Shown: positions 1-5,928, counted from the stretch's first letter. The stretch: DNA of 7,325 nucleotides from CAZWZG01 sp964638245 (GCA_964638245.1 CAZWZG010000155.1:1-7325); one strand, 5' to 3'. Numbers and translations are program-made. The notes: generated from the letters alone by a model not told the origin.

Positions 1-1
1 C

Positions 2-244
2 GTCGAAGCCAACGAAGCTTTCGCTGCCCAGGCCTGCGCCGTGAACAAGGACATGGGCTGGGATCCGTCAATCGTGAACGTGAATGGTGGCGCGATTGCA
101 ATCGGGCACCCGATCGGCGCCTCGGGCTGCCGGGTTTTGAACACGCTCCTTTTCGAAATGCAGCGCCGCGACGCCAAGAAAGGCCTCGCCACGCTTTGCA
201 TCGGGGGCGGCATGGGTGTCGCACTCTGCGTCGAGCGCGACTGA
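2..244 (+). CDS. phaA: Acetyl-CoA acetyltransferase (beta-ketothiolase), C-terminal fragment
   Basis: The 3' end of a gene cut by the left window edge: 80 codons are visible, reading from base 2 to the TGA at 242-244. Thiolases of this family are about 390 residues, so roughly 310 are missing. The enzyme condenses two acetyl-CoA to acetoacetyl-CoA in the cytoplasm, the first step of polyhydroxybutyrate synthesis. The fragment carries NEAFA near its start, the thiolase signature NGGAIAIGHPIGASG with its catalytic His (fragment residue 36), and CIGGGMG with the C-terminal catalytic Cys (residue 66). These two are 30 residues apart, as in the Zoogloea enzyme (H348, C378). The GTG at 41 is an internal Val, not a start. 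phaB follows 68 bases downstream on the same strand, which favours a biosynthetic PhaA over a degradative thiolase, although the fragment alone cannot settle that. Confidence 0.9.
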   Translation, partial: VEANEAFAAQACAVNKDMGWDPSIVNVNGGAIAIGHPIGASGCRVLNTLLFEMQRRDAKKGLATLCIGGGMGVALCVERD

Positions 245-254
245 TCCAAATCAA

Positions 255-277
255 GGGCGGCGCGTCTCGCGCCGCCT
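255..277 (+). other. GC-rich intercistronic hairpin between phaA and phaB
   Basis: A perfect 9-bp inverted repeat (256-264 GGCGGCGCG pairing with 268-276) closes a 3-base loop, TCT. A possible G-U pair (255/277) extends the stem. It begins 10 bases after the phaA stop and lies 23 bases before the phaB ribosome binding site. No T-run follows (TAAACACA), so it does not look like an efficient intrinsic terminator. It could be an RNA-stabilising or processing element, or a partial attenuator that sets the phaA:phaB ratio. The structure is read directly from the sequence; the role is inferred. Confidence 0.6.
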
Positions 278-312
278 AAACACACATCAACGAAAACTCA
301 GGAGGAGAACAC

Positions 313-1038
313 ATGGGACGTGTTGCACTCGTCACAGGCGGTAGCCGTGGTATCGGCGAAGCCATTTCGAAAGCATTGCAGGCCGACGGCTGCTCCGTTG
401 CCGCGACATACGCCGGCAACGATGAAAAGGCCGCAGCCTTTACCGAAGCCACGGGCATCAAGACTTACAAATGGGACGTCGCTGACTATGACGCGTCTAC
501 CGCCGGGATTGCGCAGGTCGAAGCCGACCTCGGCCCCATCGACATCGTCGTCGCAAACGCGGGCATCACCTGGGACGGCTTCTTCCACAAAATGACACCG
601 GAACAGTGGAACAAGGTCATCGCGACCAACCTGACCGGTGTCTTCAACACCGTACGCCCCGTGTGGCCGGGTATGCGCGAACGCAAATTCGGACGTGTGA
701 TCGTGATCTCGTCAATCAACGGTCAAAAAGGCCAAGCAGGCCAGGTCAACTATGCCGCCACAAAGGCTGGCGATCTGGGCATCGTGAAATCGCTCGCGCA
801 AGAAGGTGCGCGCGCCGGTATCACCGCAAACGCGGTCTGCCCTGGCTACATTGGCACAGAGATGGTTCGCGCGATCCCGGAAGAAGTGCTGAACTCAAAG
901 ATCATCCCGCAAATCCCGGCAGGTCGCCTCGGCGAGCCGGAAGAGATCGCGCGCTGCGTCTCGTTCCTTGCCGCGGACGAATCGGGCTTCATCAATGGTT
1001 CGACCATTTCGGCAAACGGCGCTCAGTTCTTCGTCTGA
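313..1038 (+). CDS. phaB: Acetoacetyl-CoA reductase (NADPH-dependent, SDR family)
   Basis: Complete 241-residue short-chain dehydrogenase/reductase that reduces acetoacetyl-CoA to (R)-3-hydroxybutyryl-CoA, the monomer for polyhydroxybutyrate synthase. Visible motifs are the Rossmann cofactor loop TGGSRGIG (8-15), NAG (82-84), and the catalytic Ser134, Tyr147 and Lys151 in SSINGQKGQAGQVNYAATK. The NGQKGQxGQ stretch just before the Tyr is characteristic of PhaB and separates it from the related FabG reductases. PGYIGTEMV (177-185) and RLGEPEEIA (205-213) are also family typical, and the length is normal. The start is well supported: AGGAGG at 300-305 sits 7 bases before the ATG. The gene lies 68 bases behind phaA and is followed by a strong terminator, so the pair probably ends a transcription unit. 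No PHA synthase gene is visible here. Confidence 0.95.
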   Translation: MGRVALVTGGSRGIGEAISKALQADGCSVAATYAGNDEKAAAFTEATGIKTYKWDVADYDASTAGIAQVEADLGPIDIVVANAGITWDGFFHKMTPEQWNKVIATNLTGVFNTVRPVWPGMRERKFGRVIVISSINGQKGQAGQVNYAATKAGDLGIVKSLAQEGARAGITANAVCPGYIGTEMVRAIPEEVLNSKIIPQIPAGRLGEPEEIARCVSFLAADESGFINGSTISANGAQFFV

Positions 1039-1059
1039 CGCCGCCTGCCCAAAAACGCG

Positions 1060-1088
1060 AAAGCCCGGCCAAGCGCCGGGCTTTTTTT
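1060..1088 (+). terminator. Intrinsic terminator after phaB
   Basis: A 10-bp perfect stem (1060-1069 AAAGCCCGGC with 1075-1084) closes a 5-base loop (CAAGC), and seven Ts run from 1082 to 1088. It begins 22 bases after the phaB stop. The convergent small gene on the minus strand ends at 1091, so the element lies between two tails. On the minus strand the hairpin is followed by CGCG and then five Ts, so weaker two-way termination is possible. Confidence 0.93.
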
Positions 1089-1090
1089 GT

Positions 1091-1255
1091 CTAGGCTTCT
1101 AATCGAGTGATTTCTTCTTTCAGAAGAAGCTTTTGCTTCTTCAAAGCGCTGATCTGAAGGTCGTCAATGCCGGGCGACGCTTGCGCCTTTTCGACCTTTT
1201 CGGACAGAGTTTCGTGTTTCTTGCGGAGTTCAATCAGGTGCGAACTCAAGCTCAT
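1091..1255 (-). CDS. YdcH family small protein (DUF465)
   Basis: A 54-residue protein, read minus strand from ATG at 1255 to TAG at 1091-1093. It starts MSLSSHLIELRKKHETL and ends with KEEITRLEA. It is highly charged, rich in Lys, Glu and Leu, and lacks Pro except in a central ASPGIDD turn. This fits two helices forming a helical hairpin or coiled coil, as expected for the DUF465/YdcH family of small cytoplasmic proteins of unknown function. An in-frame ATG at 1261 would add Met-Arg, but AGGAGG (1268-1263) is only 1 base from it and an ideal 7 bases from the ATG at 1255, so the shorter start is preferred. It follows the methyltransferase gene on the same strand after a 119-base gap and may have its own promoter. 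Family assignment comes from recognised sequence style. Confidence 0.85.
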   Translation of the reverse strand: MSLSSHLIELRKKHETLSEKVEKAQASPGIDDLQISALKKQKLLLKEEITRLEA

Positions 1256-1262
1256 ACGCATA

Positions 1263-1268
1263 CCTCCT
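1263..1268 (-). promoter_or_regulatory. Ribosome binding site that fixes the YdcH-family start
   Basis: Minus-strand AGGAGG, a full Shine-Dalgarno match. The first ATG (1261) is almost touching it, while the second (1255) is at normal distance (7 bases). This supports initiation at 1255. Confidence 0.8.
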
Positions 1269-1350
1269 ATCGTTGTTTTTCAGCTAGCCTCTGAAGTCGA
1301 TCACAGATTCCGCAACCTGTCACGCCGCAGGGCAGCAGAATGAGCGTGTC

Positions 1351-1372
1351 GCCGAAAAGTTGCCGAAAGGTT
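1351..1372. repeat. Two adjacent 11-bp near-identical repeats in the gap before the YdcH-family gene
   Basis: GCCGAAAAGTT (1351-1361) is followed directly by GCCGAAAGGTT (1362-1372), with one mismatch. They lie in the 119-base gap (1256-1374) between the methyltransferase stop and the YdcH-family start, 2 bases beyond the methyltransferase stop codon. I see no clear terminator hairpin or sigma70 promoter in the rest of this gap. The repeat may be chance or a protein-binding site. Confidence 0.4.
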
Positions 1373-1374
1373 AA

Positions 1375-2118
1375 TCAGTTCGCCGCAGCGCTGCTTTTGA
1401 GCGCAGCACCGTCGCGCAAGACCGCTCGCGCAATCGCGCTGTAGTCGTTGCCATCCGTCGTGTGGGCGGCCCCGTCGTGGAGCAATATGGGCGCACGCAA
1501 GCAAAGCGCGGCCCGCCCGCCCTTGACTGCCGAGATCAGCACAAGCGTGGTATCACGACCCTCTCTCGGACTAAGCGGTTGAATTTCAATACTTCCCATG
1601 CCCGAGGGCAGTTTTGCGAGTGCATCCTGAAGGCGGTCCGGGCGCAGGATCAAGGTCAGTCGCCCTTTCGGTGAAAGTCGCTTGGCGCCGACCGTCAGCC
1701 ATGTTGCAAGCGGTGTCTCTTCGTGGCGGGCCAGTGCGCCAGCGCCCTTCGTCCCGTTCGAAAAGTACGGTGGATTGGCGATAACATGATCAAAGGTTTG
1801 CGTTCGCAGCGGGTTGGGCAAAGCCGCAAGATCGACATGCGCAACGTGAAACGCAATGCCGTTGGCATCCGCATTTTTGACGGCCAAAGCGGCATGGTCC
1901 GCGTTGATCTCGACCCCGAACAGGTTCAGCCCAGGAACCCGCGCACCAAGACACAAACTGGCCACGCCCACACCGCACCCAAGGTCCAACACAGATTGAC
2001 CTGCGCGAGCAGGCACAGCGGCGGCCAGAAAAACCGGGTCAACGCCCGCGCGATAGCCCTTTTGCGGCTGCTCAATCGTCAAGCGTCCGCCCAGAAACCG
2101 ATCCTGCGTGGTGATCAT
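1375..2118 (-). CDS. SAM-dependent N6-adenine methyltransferase, COG4123 / TrmN6-like
   Basis: A 247-residue class I methyltransferase. The N-terminus (TQDRFLGGRLTIEQPQKGYR, then AGVDPVFLAA) matches the COG4123 family that includes E. coli YfiC/TrmN6, which makes m6A37 in tRNA1(Val). Motif I, VLDLGCGVG (43-51), binds S-adenosylmethionine. Glu70 ends the second strand, and NPPY (115-118) is the catalytic motif of amino-group methylation on adenine. Length is normal and no key motif is missing. The ATG at 2118 overlaps the TGA of the upstream DUF2007 gene as ATGA, and no well-spaced Shine-Dalgarno is seen, so translation is probably coupled. The exact substrate cannot be read from sequence: alphaproteobacterial members of this family are named by homology, and another RNA or a protein target is possible. 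Confidence 0.85.
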   Translation of the reverse strand: MITTQDRFLGGRLTIEQPQKGYRAGVDPVFLAAAVPARAGQSVLDLGCGVGVASLCLGARVPGLNLFGVEINADHAALAVKNADANGIAFHVAHVDLAALPNPLRTQTFDHVIANPPYFSNGTKGAGALARHEETPLATWLTVGAKRLSPKGRLTLILRPDRLQDALAKLPSGMGSIEIQPLSPREGRDTTLVLISAVKGGRAALCLRAPILLHDGAAHTTDGNDYSAIARAVLRDGAALKSSAAAN

Positions 2119-2330
2119 TGTCCCAAAGGGATATCGTTGTCGGTCATCACGGCCTTGGCGCGAAAATGATCGCGATCGGCCACCATCAGTCGCTGCGGCA
2201 AAATGCCAATGGATCCCTCAAGGACGCTCATGTGGACGTCCATGCGAAACACCTCTATATCCTCGCCTTCAAGCAGGGCTGAGGCAAAGGCGATGACGGT
2301 TGGATCGTTGCTACGCAGAAGCTCTTTCAT
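2115..2330 (-). CDS. DUF2007 domain small protein (putative signal transducer)
   Basis: A 71-residue protein starting MKELLRSNDPTVIAFASALL and ending in DNDIPLGQ. The pattern, an N-terminal strand, a helix covering 'IAFASALLEGEDIE', then VHMSVLEGSIG and RLMVADRDHFRAKAV, fits DUF2007, a small ferredoxin-like alpha/beta fold sometimes labelled a putative signal-transducing protein. No catalytic residues are evident, and it has no signal peptide or membrane segment, so it should be cytoplasmic. Its last codon and stop overlap the methyltransferase start (TCAT on the plus strand, 2115-2118), suggesting a stoichiometric or functional partnership. No Shine-Dalgarno precedes the ATG at 2330; the mRNA may be leaderless. 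The gene is divergent from the polyprenyl synthase, with a 55-base intergenic space. The molecular role is unknown. Confidence 0.8.
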   Translation of the reverse strand: MKELLRSNDPTVIAFASALLEGEDIEVFRMDVHMSVLEGSIGILPQRLMVADRDHFRAKAVMTDNDIPLGQ

Positions 2331-2337
2331 GAAACGG

Positions 2338-2366
2338 ACATAAGGGCATACCCTGCCTTTTGTCGA
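2338..2366 (-). promoter_or_regulatory. Possible promoter for DUF2007-methyltransferase, giving a leaderless mRNA
   Basis: On the minus strand TCGACA (2366-2361, five of six matches to TTGACA) is followed by a 17-base spacer and TTATGT (2343-2338), a poor -10 match. Only 7 bases separate this from the ATG at 2330, so transcription would begin at or next to the start codon, which would explain the absent ribosome binding site. The weak -10 makes this tentative. Confidence 0.25.
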
Positions 2367-2385
2367 GCGTGCTCAAGGGTGTGTG

Positions 2386-3387
2386 ATGGGATTGGATAAC
2401 CCCGATACGAAACCCCATGACCGCCTGAATACCCTTCTGGCGGACGATCTGGCGGCCGTGAACCGGCTGATCCGGGAGCGGATGGCGTCCGAGCATGCGC
2501 CGCGCATTCCGCAAGTGACGGCCCATTTGGTAGAAGCAGGCGGCAAACGGCTGCGCCCCATGCTGACGCTCGCGAGCGCGGCGATGTTTGGCTACACCGG
2601 CGATCATCATATCCGGCTGGCAGCAACGGTGGAATTCATCCACACCGCCACACTCCTGCACGACGACGTCGTGGACGAAAGCCAACAGCGGCGTGGACGC
2701 CCGACGGCGAACCTGCTTTGGGACAATCAGTCGAGCGTACTTGTCGGAGACTACCTGTTTGCGCGCGCGTTCCAGATGATGGTCGAAACCGGCTCGCTCC
2801 GCGTGTTGGATATTCTTTCGAACGCAGCTGCGACCATCGCTGAAGGCGAAGTGCTGCAGCTGGCGTCCGCCCATAACCTTGCGACATCTGAAGAGACTTA
2901 CTTGCAGATCGTTCGCGGAAAAACGGCGGCCCTGTTTTCCGCTGCAACCGAGGTCGGCGGTGTGATCGCAGATCGCTCGGATGCCGAGGTGCAAGCGCTG
3001 TTCGACTACGGCGATGCCCTTGGGATCGCATTCCAGATGGCCGATGACTTGCTGGATTACCAAGGGGATAGCAGGGCCACCGGCAAGAACATCGGTGATG
3101 ACTTCCGCGAGCGTAAAATGACCCTGCCCCTGATCAAGGCCATCGCTGCGGCAGATGACGAAGAACGCACTTTCTGGAAGAGGACCATCGAAAAAGGTCA
3201 GCAGGACGACGGTGATCTGGAGCAGGTTCTGGCGCTTTTTGCCAAGCACGGGACGCTTGAGGCAACGCGCGCCGAAGCATTCGCATGGTCGGAAAAAGCA
3301 AAGGCCGCGCTGGAACCGCTCCCCGAAAGCGAAATCAAGGACATCCTTGGCGATCTTTCGGATTACGTCGTGGCGCGGCTTACATAA
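2386..3387 (+). CDS. ispB: Long-chain polyprenyl diphosphate synthase (octaprenyl/decaprenyl type)
   Basis: A 333-residue trans-polyprenyl synthase that extends an allylic diphosphate with isopentenyl diphosphate, probably making the ubiquinone side chain. With the ATG at 2386 as residue 1, GGKRLRP (52-58) binds substrate diphosphate, DDVVD (93-97) is the first Asp-rich motif, and DDLLD (220-224, in FQMADDLLDY) is the second. The residue five before the first motif is a small Ala (88), which fits a long product rather than C15 or C20, where bulky residues block growth. Alphaproteobacteria mostly use ubiquinone-10, so C50 is likely, but the length cannot be proved here. An in-frame GTG at 2383 precedes the ATG; AAGGG at 2375-2379 is 6 bases from the ATG and only 3 from the GTG, so the ATG is preferred. 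Its TAA overlaps the ispE end. Confidence 0.9.
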   Translation: MGLDNPDTKPHDRLNTLLADDLAAVNRLIRERMASEHAPRIPQVTAHLVEAGGKRLRPMLTLASAAMFGYTGDHHIRLAATVEFIHTATLLHDDVVDESQQRRGRPTANLLWDNQSSVLVGDYLFARAFQMMVETGSLRVLDILSNAAATIAEGEVLQLASAHNLATSEETYLQIVRGKTAALFSAATEVGGVIADRSDAEVQALFDYGDALGIAFQMADDLLDYQGDSRATGKNIGDDFRERKMTLPLIKAIAAADDEERTFWKRTIEKGQQDDGDLEQVLALFAKHGTLEATRAEAFAWSEKAKAALEPLPESEIKDILGDLSDYVVARLT

Positions 3388-4207
3388 GCGGCCCGGCGAC
3401 CACCCACCAATCCGGATGCCTCAGTCGATTTGCGGCGGCTTCGGCCTGTGCTTCCGTTTCATAAAGACCAAAGCAAGTCGCCCCGGACCCGCTCATCCGG
3501 GCAAGGGCCGCATCTTGGCGGAGCGCCGCCAGCACGTCGGAAATCACCGGGGCCACTGCGATGGCGGGCGCTTCAAGGTCGTTCCGCTGAAGCGCCAACC
3601 AGTCAACAAAGTCGCGGAACCCGTAAAAACCGTTTTGTGCGCTCATCGGAGCGTTGTTTTTTTGGTCGAGCCGGGCAAACACGGCACCGGTGGGGCAATC
3701 GACACCGGGATGGACGAGGACCATCCAGAAATGGGGGATACCGGGCTCAAGTGTCAATTCATCGCCGATACCCCGCATGATCTGAGGCGGCACGGCTTGC
3801 ATGCAAACGGGCACATCCGCGCCCAGTTCGACCGTTTCGTGGGTAGCTGGCAACGGCACATCCCAGAGACGCGACAACGCGCGAAGCGTTGCTGCGGCGT
3901 CCGCTGAACCACCACCTATCCCTGCCGGGTGTGGCAGCGCCTTGGTCAAGTGGAGCGCGGCTGTTCCGTCTGGCTTCAACCAGCGTGCCGCCTTGATCAT
4001 CAGGTTGTCCGGGCCGGTGGGAACGCCTGCTGCCTTGGGTCCGTCAACGCGCAGAGACAGCGTGTCTGCTTGCGACGCGGACACCAAATCACCAACGGCG
4101 GGAAAGGCCACCAGCGAGTCCAGGAGGTGATAGCCGTCGGCACGTTGCCCTGTGATGTGAAGCGTCAGGTTGACCTTGGCCGGGGCGAATTCCTCAACCG
4201 TCGTCAT
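3380..4207 (-). CDS. ispE: 4-diphosphocytidyl-2-C-methyl-D-erythritol kinase
   Basis: A 275-residue GHMP-family kinase that phosphorylates the 2-hydroxyl of CDP-methylerythritol using ATP, in the methylerythritol phosphate route to isoprenoids. PAKVNLTLHITGQRADGYH (9-27) contains the catalytic Lys11 and matches E. coli IspE closely. The ATP loop is PAGIGGGSADAA (94-105), Asp131 in LGADVPV is the catalytic base, and MSGSGATCF (238-246) is the third GHMP motif. The open frame continues upstream to 4378, but the residues before MTTVEEF are low-quality shadow sequence from the TPR gene, so the ATG at 4207 is chosen. That start lies 14 bases inside the TPR gene's end, without a strong Shine-Dalgarno, suggesting coupled translation. 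Its TAA (3380-3382) overlaps the end of the convergent polyprenyl synthase. IspE is normally essential in bacteria that rely on this pathway. Confidence 0.95.
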   Translation of the reverse strand: MTTVEEFAPAKVNLTLHITGQRADGYHLLDSLVAFPAVGDLVSASQADTLSLRVDGPKAAGVPTGPDNLMIKAARWLKPDGTAALHLTKALPHPAGIGGGSADAAATLRALSRLWDVPLPATHETVELGADVPVCMQAVPPQIMRGIGDELTLEPGIPHFWMVLVHPGVDCPTGAVFARLDQKNNAPMSAQNGFYGFRDFVDWLALQRNDLEAPAIAVAPVISDVLAALRQDAALARMSGSGATCFGLYETEAQAEAAANRLRHPDWWVVAGPLM

Positions 4208-5900
4208 TGGCCATCTGCAGGGGCGGCGCGCCTTCGTCCTCCAGCACCTGATCAAGCCCGACCTGCAGCTTGCGACGGATGCGATCGGCTTCTTTTGGCT
4301 CCGGATCAAAGCTGAGCGCGCGTTGCCATTGGAATTCAGCCTCGCGATAGCGGCCAACGGCCCAATACACATCGCCAAGATGGTCGTTGATGATCGGGTC
4401 TACCGGCATCAATTCCACCGCGCGCTCCATCGGGGCGATTGCATCCTCGTAGCGGCCGAGACGGTAGTAGACCCAGCCAAGGCTGTCCGTGATATGGCCG
4501 GATTCCGGGTCCAGCTGGAGCGCTTTTTGGATCAGTTCCAAAGCCTCATCCAGATTCGTTTGCTTTTCGACCAGCGAGTATCCAAGGTAGTTCAGCAAAA
4601 GAGGCTGATTGTCGTCCAGCTCCATTGCACGCCGAAAATCGGCCTCCGCAGATGGCCAGTTTCCGGCCCGTTCGTGGGCCGTTCCGCGCACGTAGTAGGT
4701 GAACCAGTCGCGCGCCGTCGGCTCGTCAATCAGGTCCACAGCCCTGTCATAGGCTGCCACCGCGTCTTCCCAACGCTCTTCACTGCGAAGGACATTGCCA
4801 AGCGCGCGATGGACGCGGATCAGTTCCCCGTGGCTTTCCGAAAGCTGGCTCAGAACCTCGATCGCCGCATCCTGGCGGTCGGTACGCCGCAACGCTTCTG
4901 CGCGACCAAGTTCGGCCAGATGGTAGGACGGGTGCGAGCGTGGCACCAGATCGTAGGTGTCTGTCGCCAGATCATAGCGGTCAAGATCTTCGAGCAGCCG
5001 CGCCGACAATAGGATCGCGTCCACATGGTCGTCTCGCAGCATTTGCGCCATGCGGGCATAGAGCAGCGTGAAGCCCGGTTGCGCCTCCGTCTCGAGCGCG
5101 GCGGCGATCGTATAAAATACTTCCGCAATGCCATCGCCGGCATTTTCGATAGCTGTGAACGGTAGCGTCGCGCCAACTGACAATTGCCCGTGGATCGCTT
5201 CCAACTCTGGATCAAGGCTCGTCCCAAAGAACTGTTCGATCATTGAAACAGCGTCTTCGTTGCGCTCGAGCTGGCTCATGACCTGTACATGGGCAATCAA
5301 ACCGCGGCGGGTGAGGCGTAGTTCCGCGCCGCCATCCCCGGACATAAGCGCATCGGCCCCTTCGAAATCCCCGACCAACGCCAAGGCAAGAGCCTTGTGA
5401 TACAGGCCAAAGGCCGCCAAGCCCGGTGAGTCGCTGACGGTATCGAAGGCGTCGATCGCTTCTCCCATGGCACCCGCACCGACCAACGCCCATGCGCGCG
5501 CCAAACCGTCAAAGAGTGGGCCGACGGTTTCGGACTCACCCAATTGCGCGGCAAGACCGCCGTAGTCTTCGTCCACGACGCGCCCCCCAACAATGGCAAG
5601 GTTCGCAATCTGGCTTTCCAACCCAAGACGCGCCAGTTGATCAGCAAGGACGCGCGCACGCTCCAAATCGCCAAGACCGATGTACGCAGTAACGCCGTTT
5701 TCCAGCAAAACCGGATTGGAGCGGTCCCGCATCAGAGCGCGCGAATAGTATTGCGCGGCGGCGCGGTAGTCGCTCATCATTCCGGCCTGCCGAGCGGCCA
5801 GATACTCTCCAGCGTTGCCCTGGGCATGTGCAGAGGTCGACGCGAACAGCGCGGCGATCAGTGCAATCGAGGTCAGTTTTCTCACGCGAGAAGGCTCCAT
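4194..5900 (-). CDS. Exported tetratricopeptide-repeat protein
   Basis: A 568-residue protein with an N-terminal Sec signal: a basic start (RVRK), a hydrophobic core at about 11-20, and AHA (24-26) before Gln27, so probably cleaved and periplasmic. No Cys follows the cleavage site, so it is not a lipoprotein, and I find no Cys in the whole protein, which suits an oxidising compartment. One TPR-like unit lies near 31-64. The middle (about 100-350) is helical but degenerate. At least five clear repeats follow: about 363-395, 399-432, 434-466, 469-501 and 503-535, with SLGWVYYRLGRYEDAI (473-488) a near-ideal TPR. TPR arrays bind other proteins, so a scaffold or envelope-assembly role is plausible, but no partner is shown. 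A GTG at 5885 is a credible alternative start. It sits 84 bases after the ETF-QO stop and overlaps ispE. Confidence 0.88.
   Translation of the reverse strand: MEPSRVRKLTSIALIAALFASTSAHAQGNAGEYLAARQAGMMSDYRAAAQYYSRALMRDRSNPVLLENGVTAYIGLGDLERARVLADQLARLGLESQIANLAIVGGRVVDEDYGGLAAQLGESETVGPLFDGLARAWALVGAGAMGEAIDAFDTVSDSPGLAAFGLYHKALALALVGDFEGADALMSGDGGAELRLTRRGLIAHVQVMSQLERNEDAVSMIEQFFGTSLDPELEAIHGQLSVGATLPFTAIENAGDGIAEVFYTIAAALETEAQPGFTLLYARMAQMLRDDHVDAILLSARLLEDLDRYDLATDTYDLVPRSHPSYHLAELGRAEALRRTDRQDAAIEVLSQLSESHGELIRVHRALGNVLRSEERWEDAVAAYDRAVDLIDEPTARDWFTYYVRGTAHERAGNWPSAEADFRRAMELDDNQPLLLNYLGYSLVEKQTNLDEALELIQKALQLDPESGHITDSLGWVYYRLGRYEDAIAPMERAVELMPVDPIINDHLGDVYWAVGRYREAEFQWQRALSFDPEPKEADRIRRKLQVGLDQVLEDEGAPPLQMANDDG
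5895..5898 (-). promoter_or_regulatory. GGAG motif that may place the TPR gene start at GTG 5885
   Basis: Minus-strand GGAG lies 9 bases before an in-frame GTG (5885-5883). That start would give a signal peptide beginning M-R-K-L-T-S-I-A-L, the classic short basic n-region. The upstream ATG (5900-5898) has no Shine-Dalgarno-like sequence in the preceding bases (GGCTAACCAATAG). The shorter start would make a 563-residue precursor with the same mature protein. Confidence 0.45.
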
Positions 5901-5928
5901 CTATTGGTTAGCCGAAAACGTAGCCACT

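Noticed and set aside
41..43. GTG at 41 as the start of a separate 67-residue protein
   Set aside because: The frame is open to the window edge, and the preceding residues (NEAFAAQACA) are conserved thiolase sequence, so this is an internal codon of phaA.
606..1094. 162-codon open frame in another frame over phaB and its terminator
   Set aside because: The translation is Arg-rich and of low quality, runs through the terminator hairpin, and competes with phaB, which has all its catalytic motifs.
2311..3249. Long 312-codon minus-strand open frame opposite the polyprenyl synthase
   Set aside because: It is a shadow of a strongly supported gene with both Asp-rich motifs. The antisense product has no recognisable domain and reads like the complement of GC-rich coding sequence.
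4208..4378. N-terminal extension of IspE up to an ATG at 4378
   Set aside because: The extra 57 residues have no resemblance to the IspE N-terminus and lie wholly over the well-supported TPR coding frame. The family start MTTVEEFAPAKVNL fits the ATG at 4207.
4170..5012. 280-codon plus-strand open frame opposite the TPR gene
   Set aside because: It overlaps the TPR repeats and the ispE start, has no ribosome binding site or recognised motif, and is best explained as antisense shadow.
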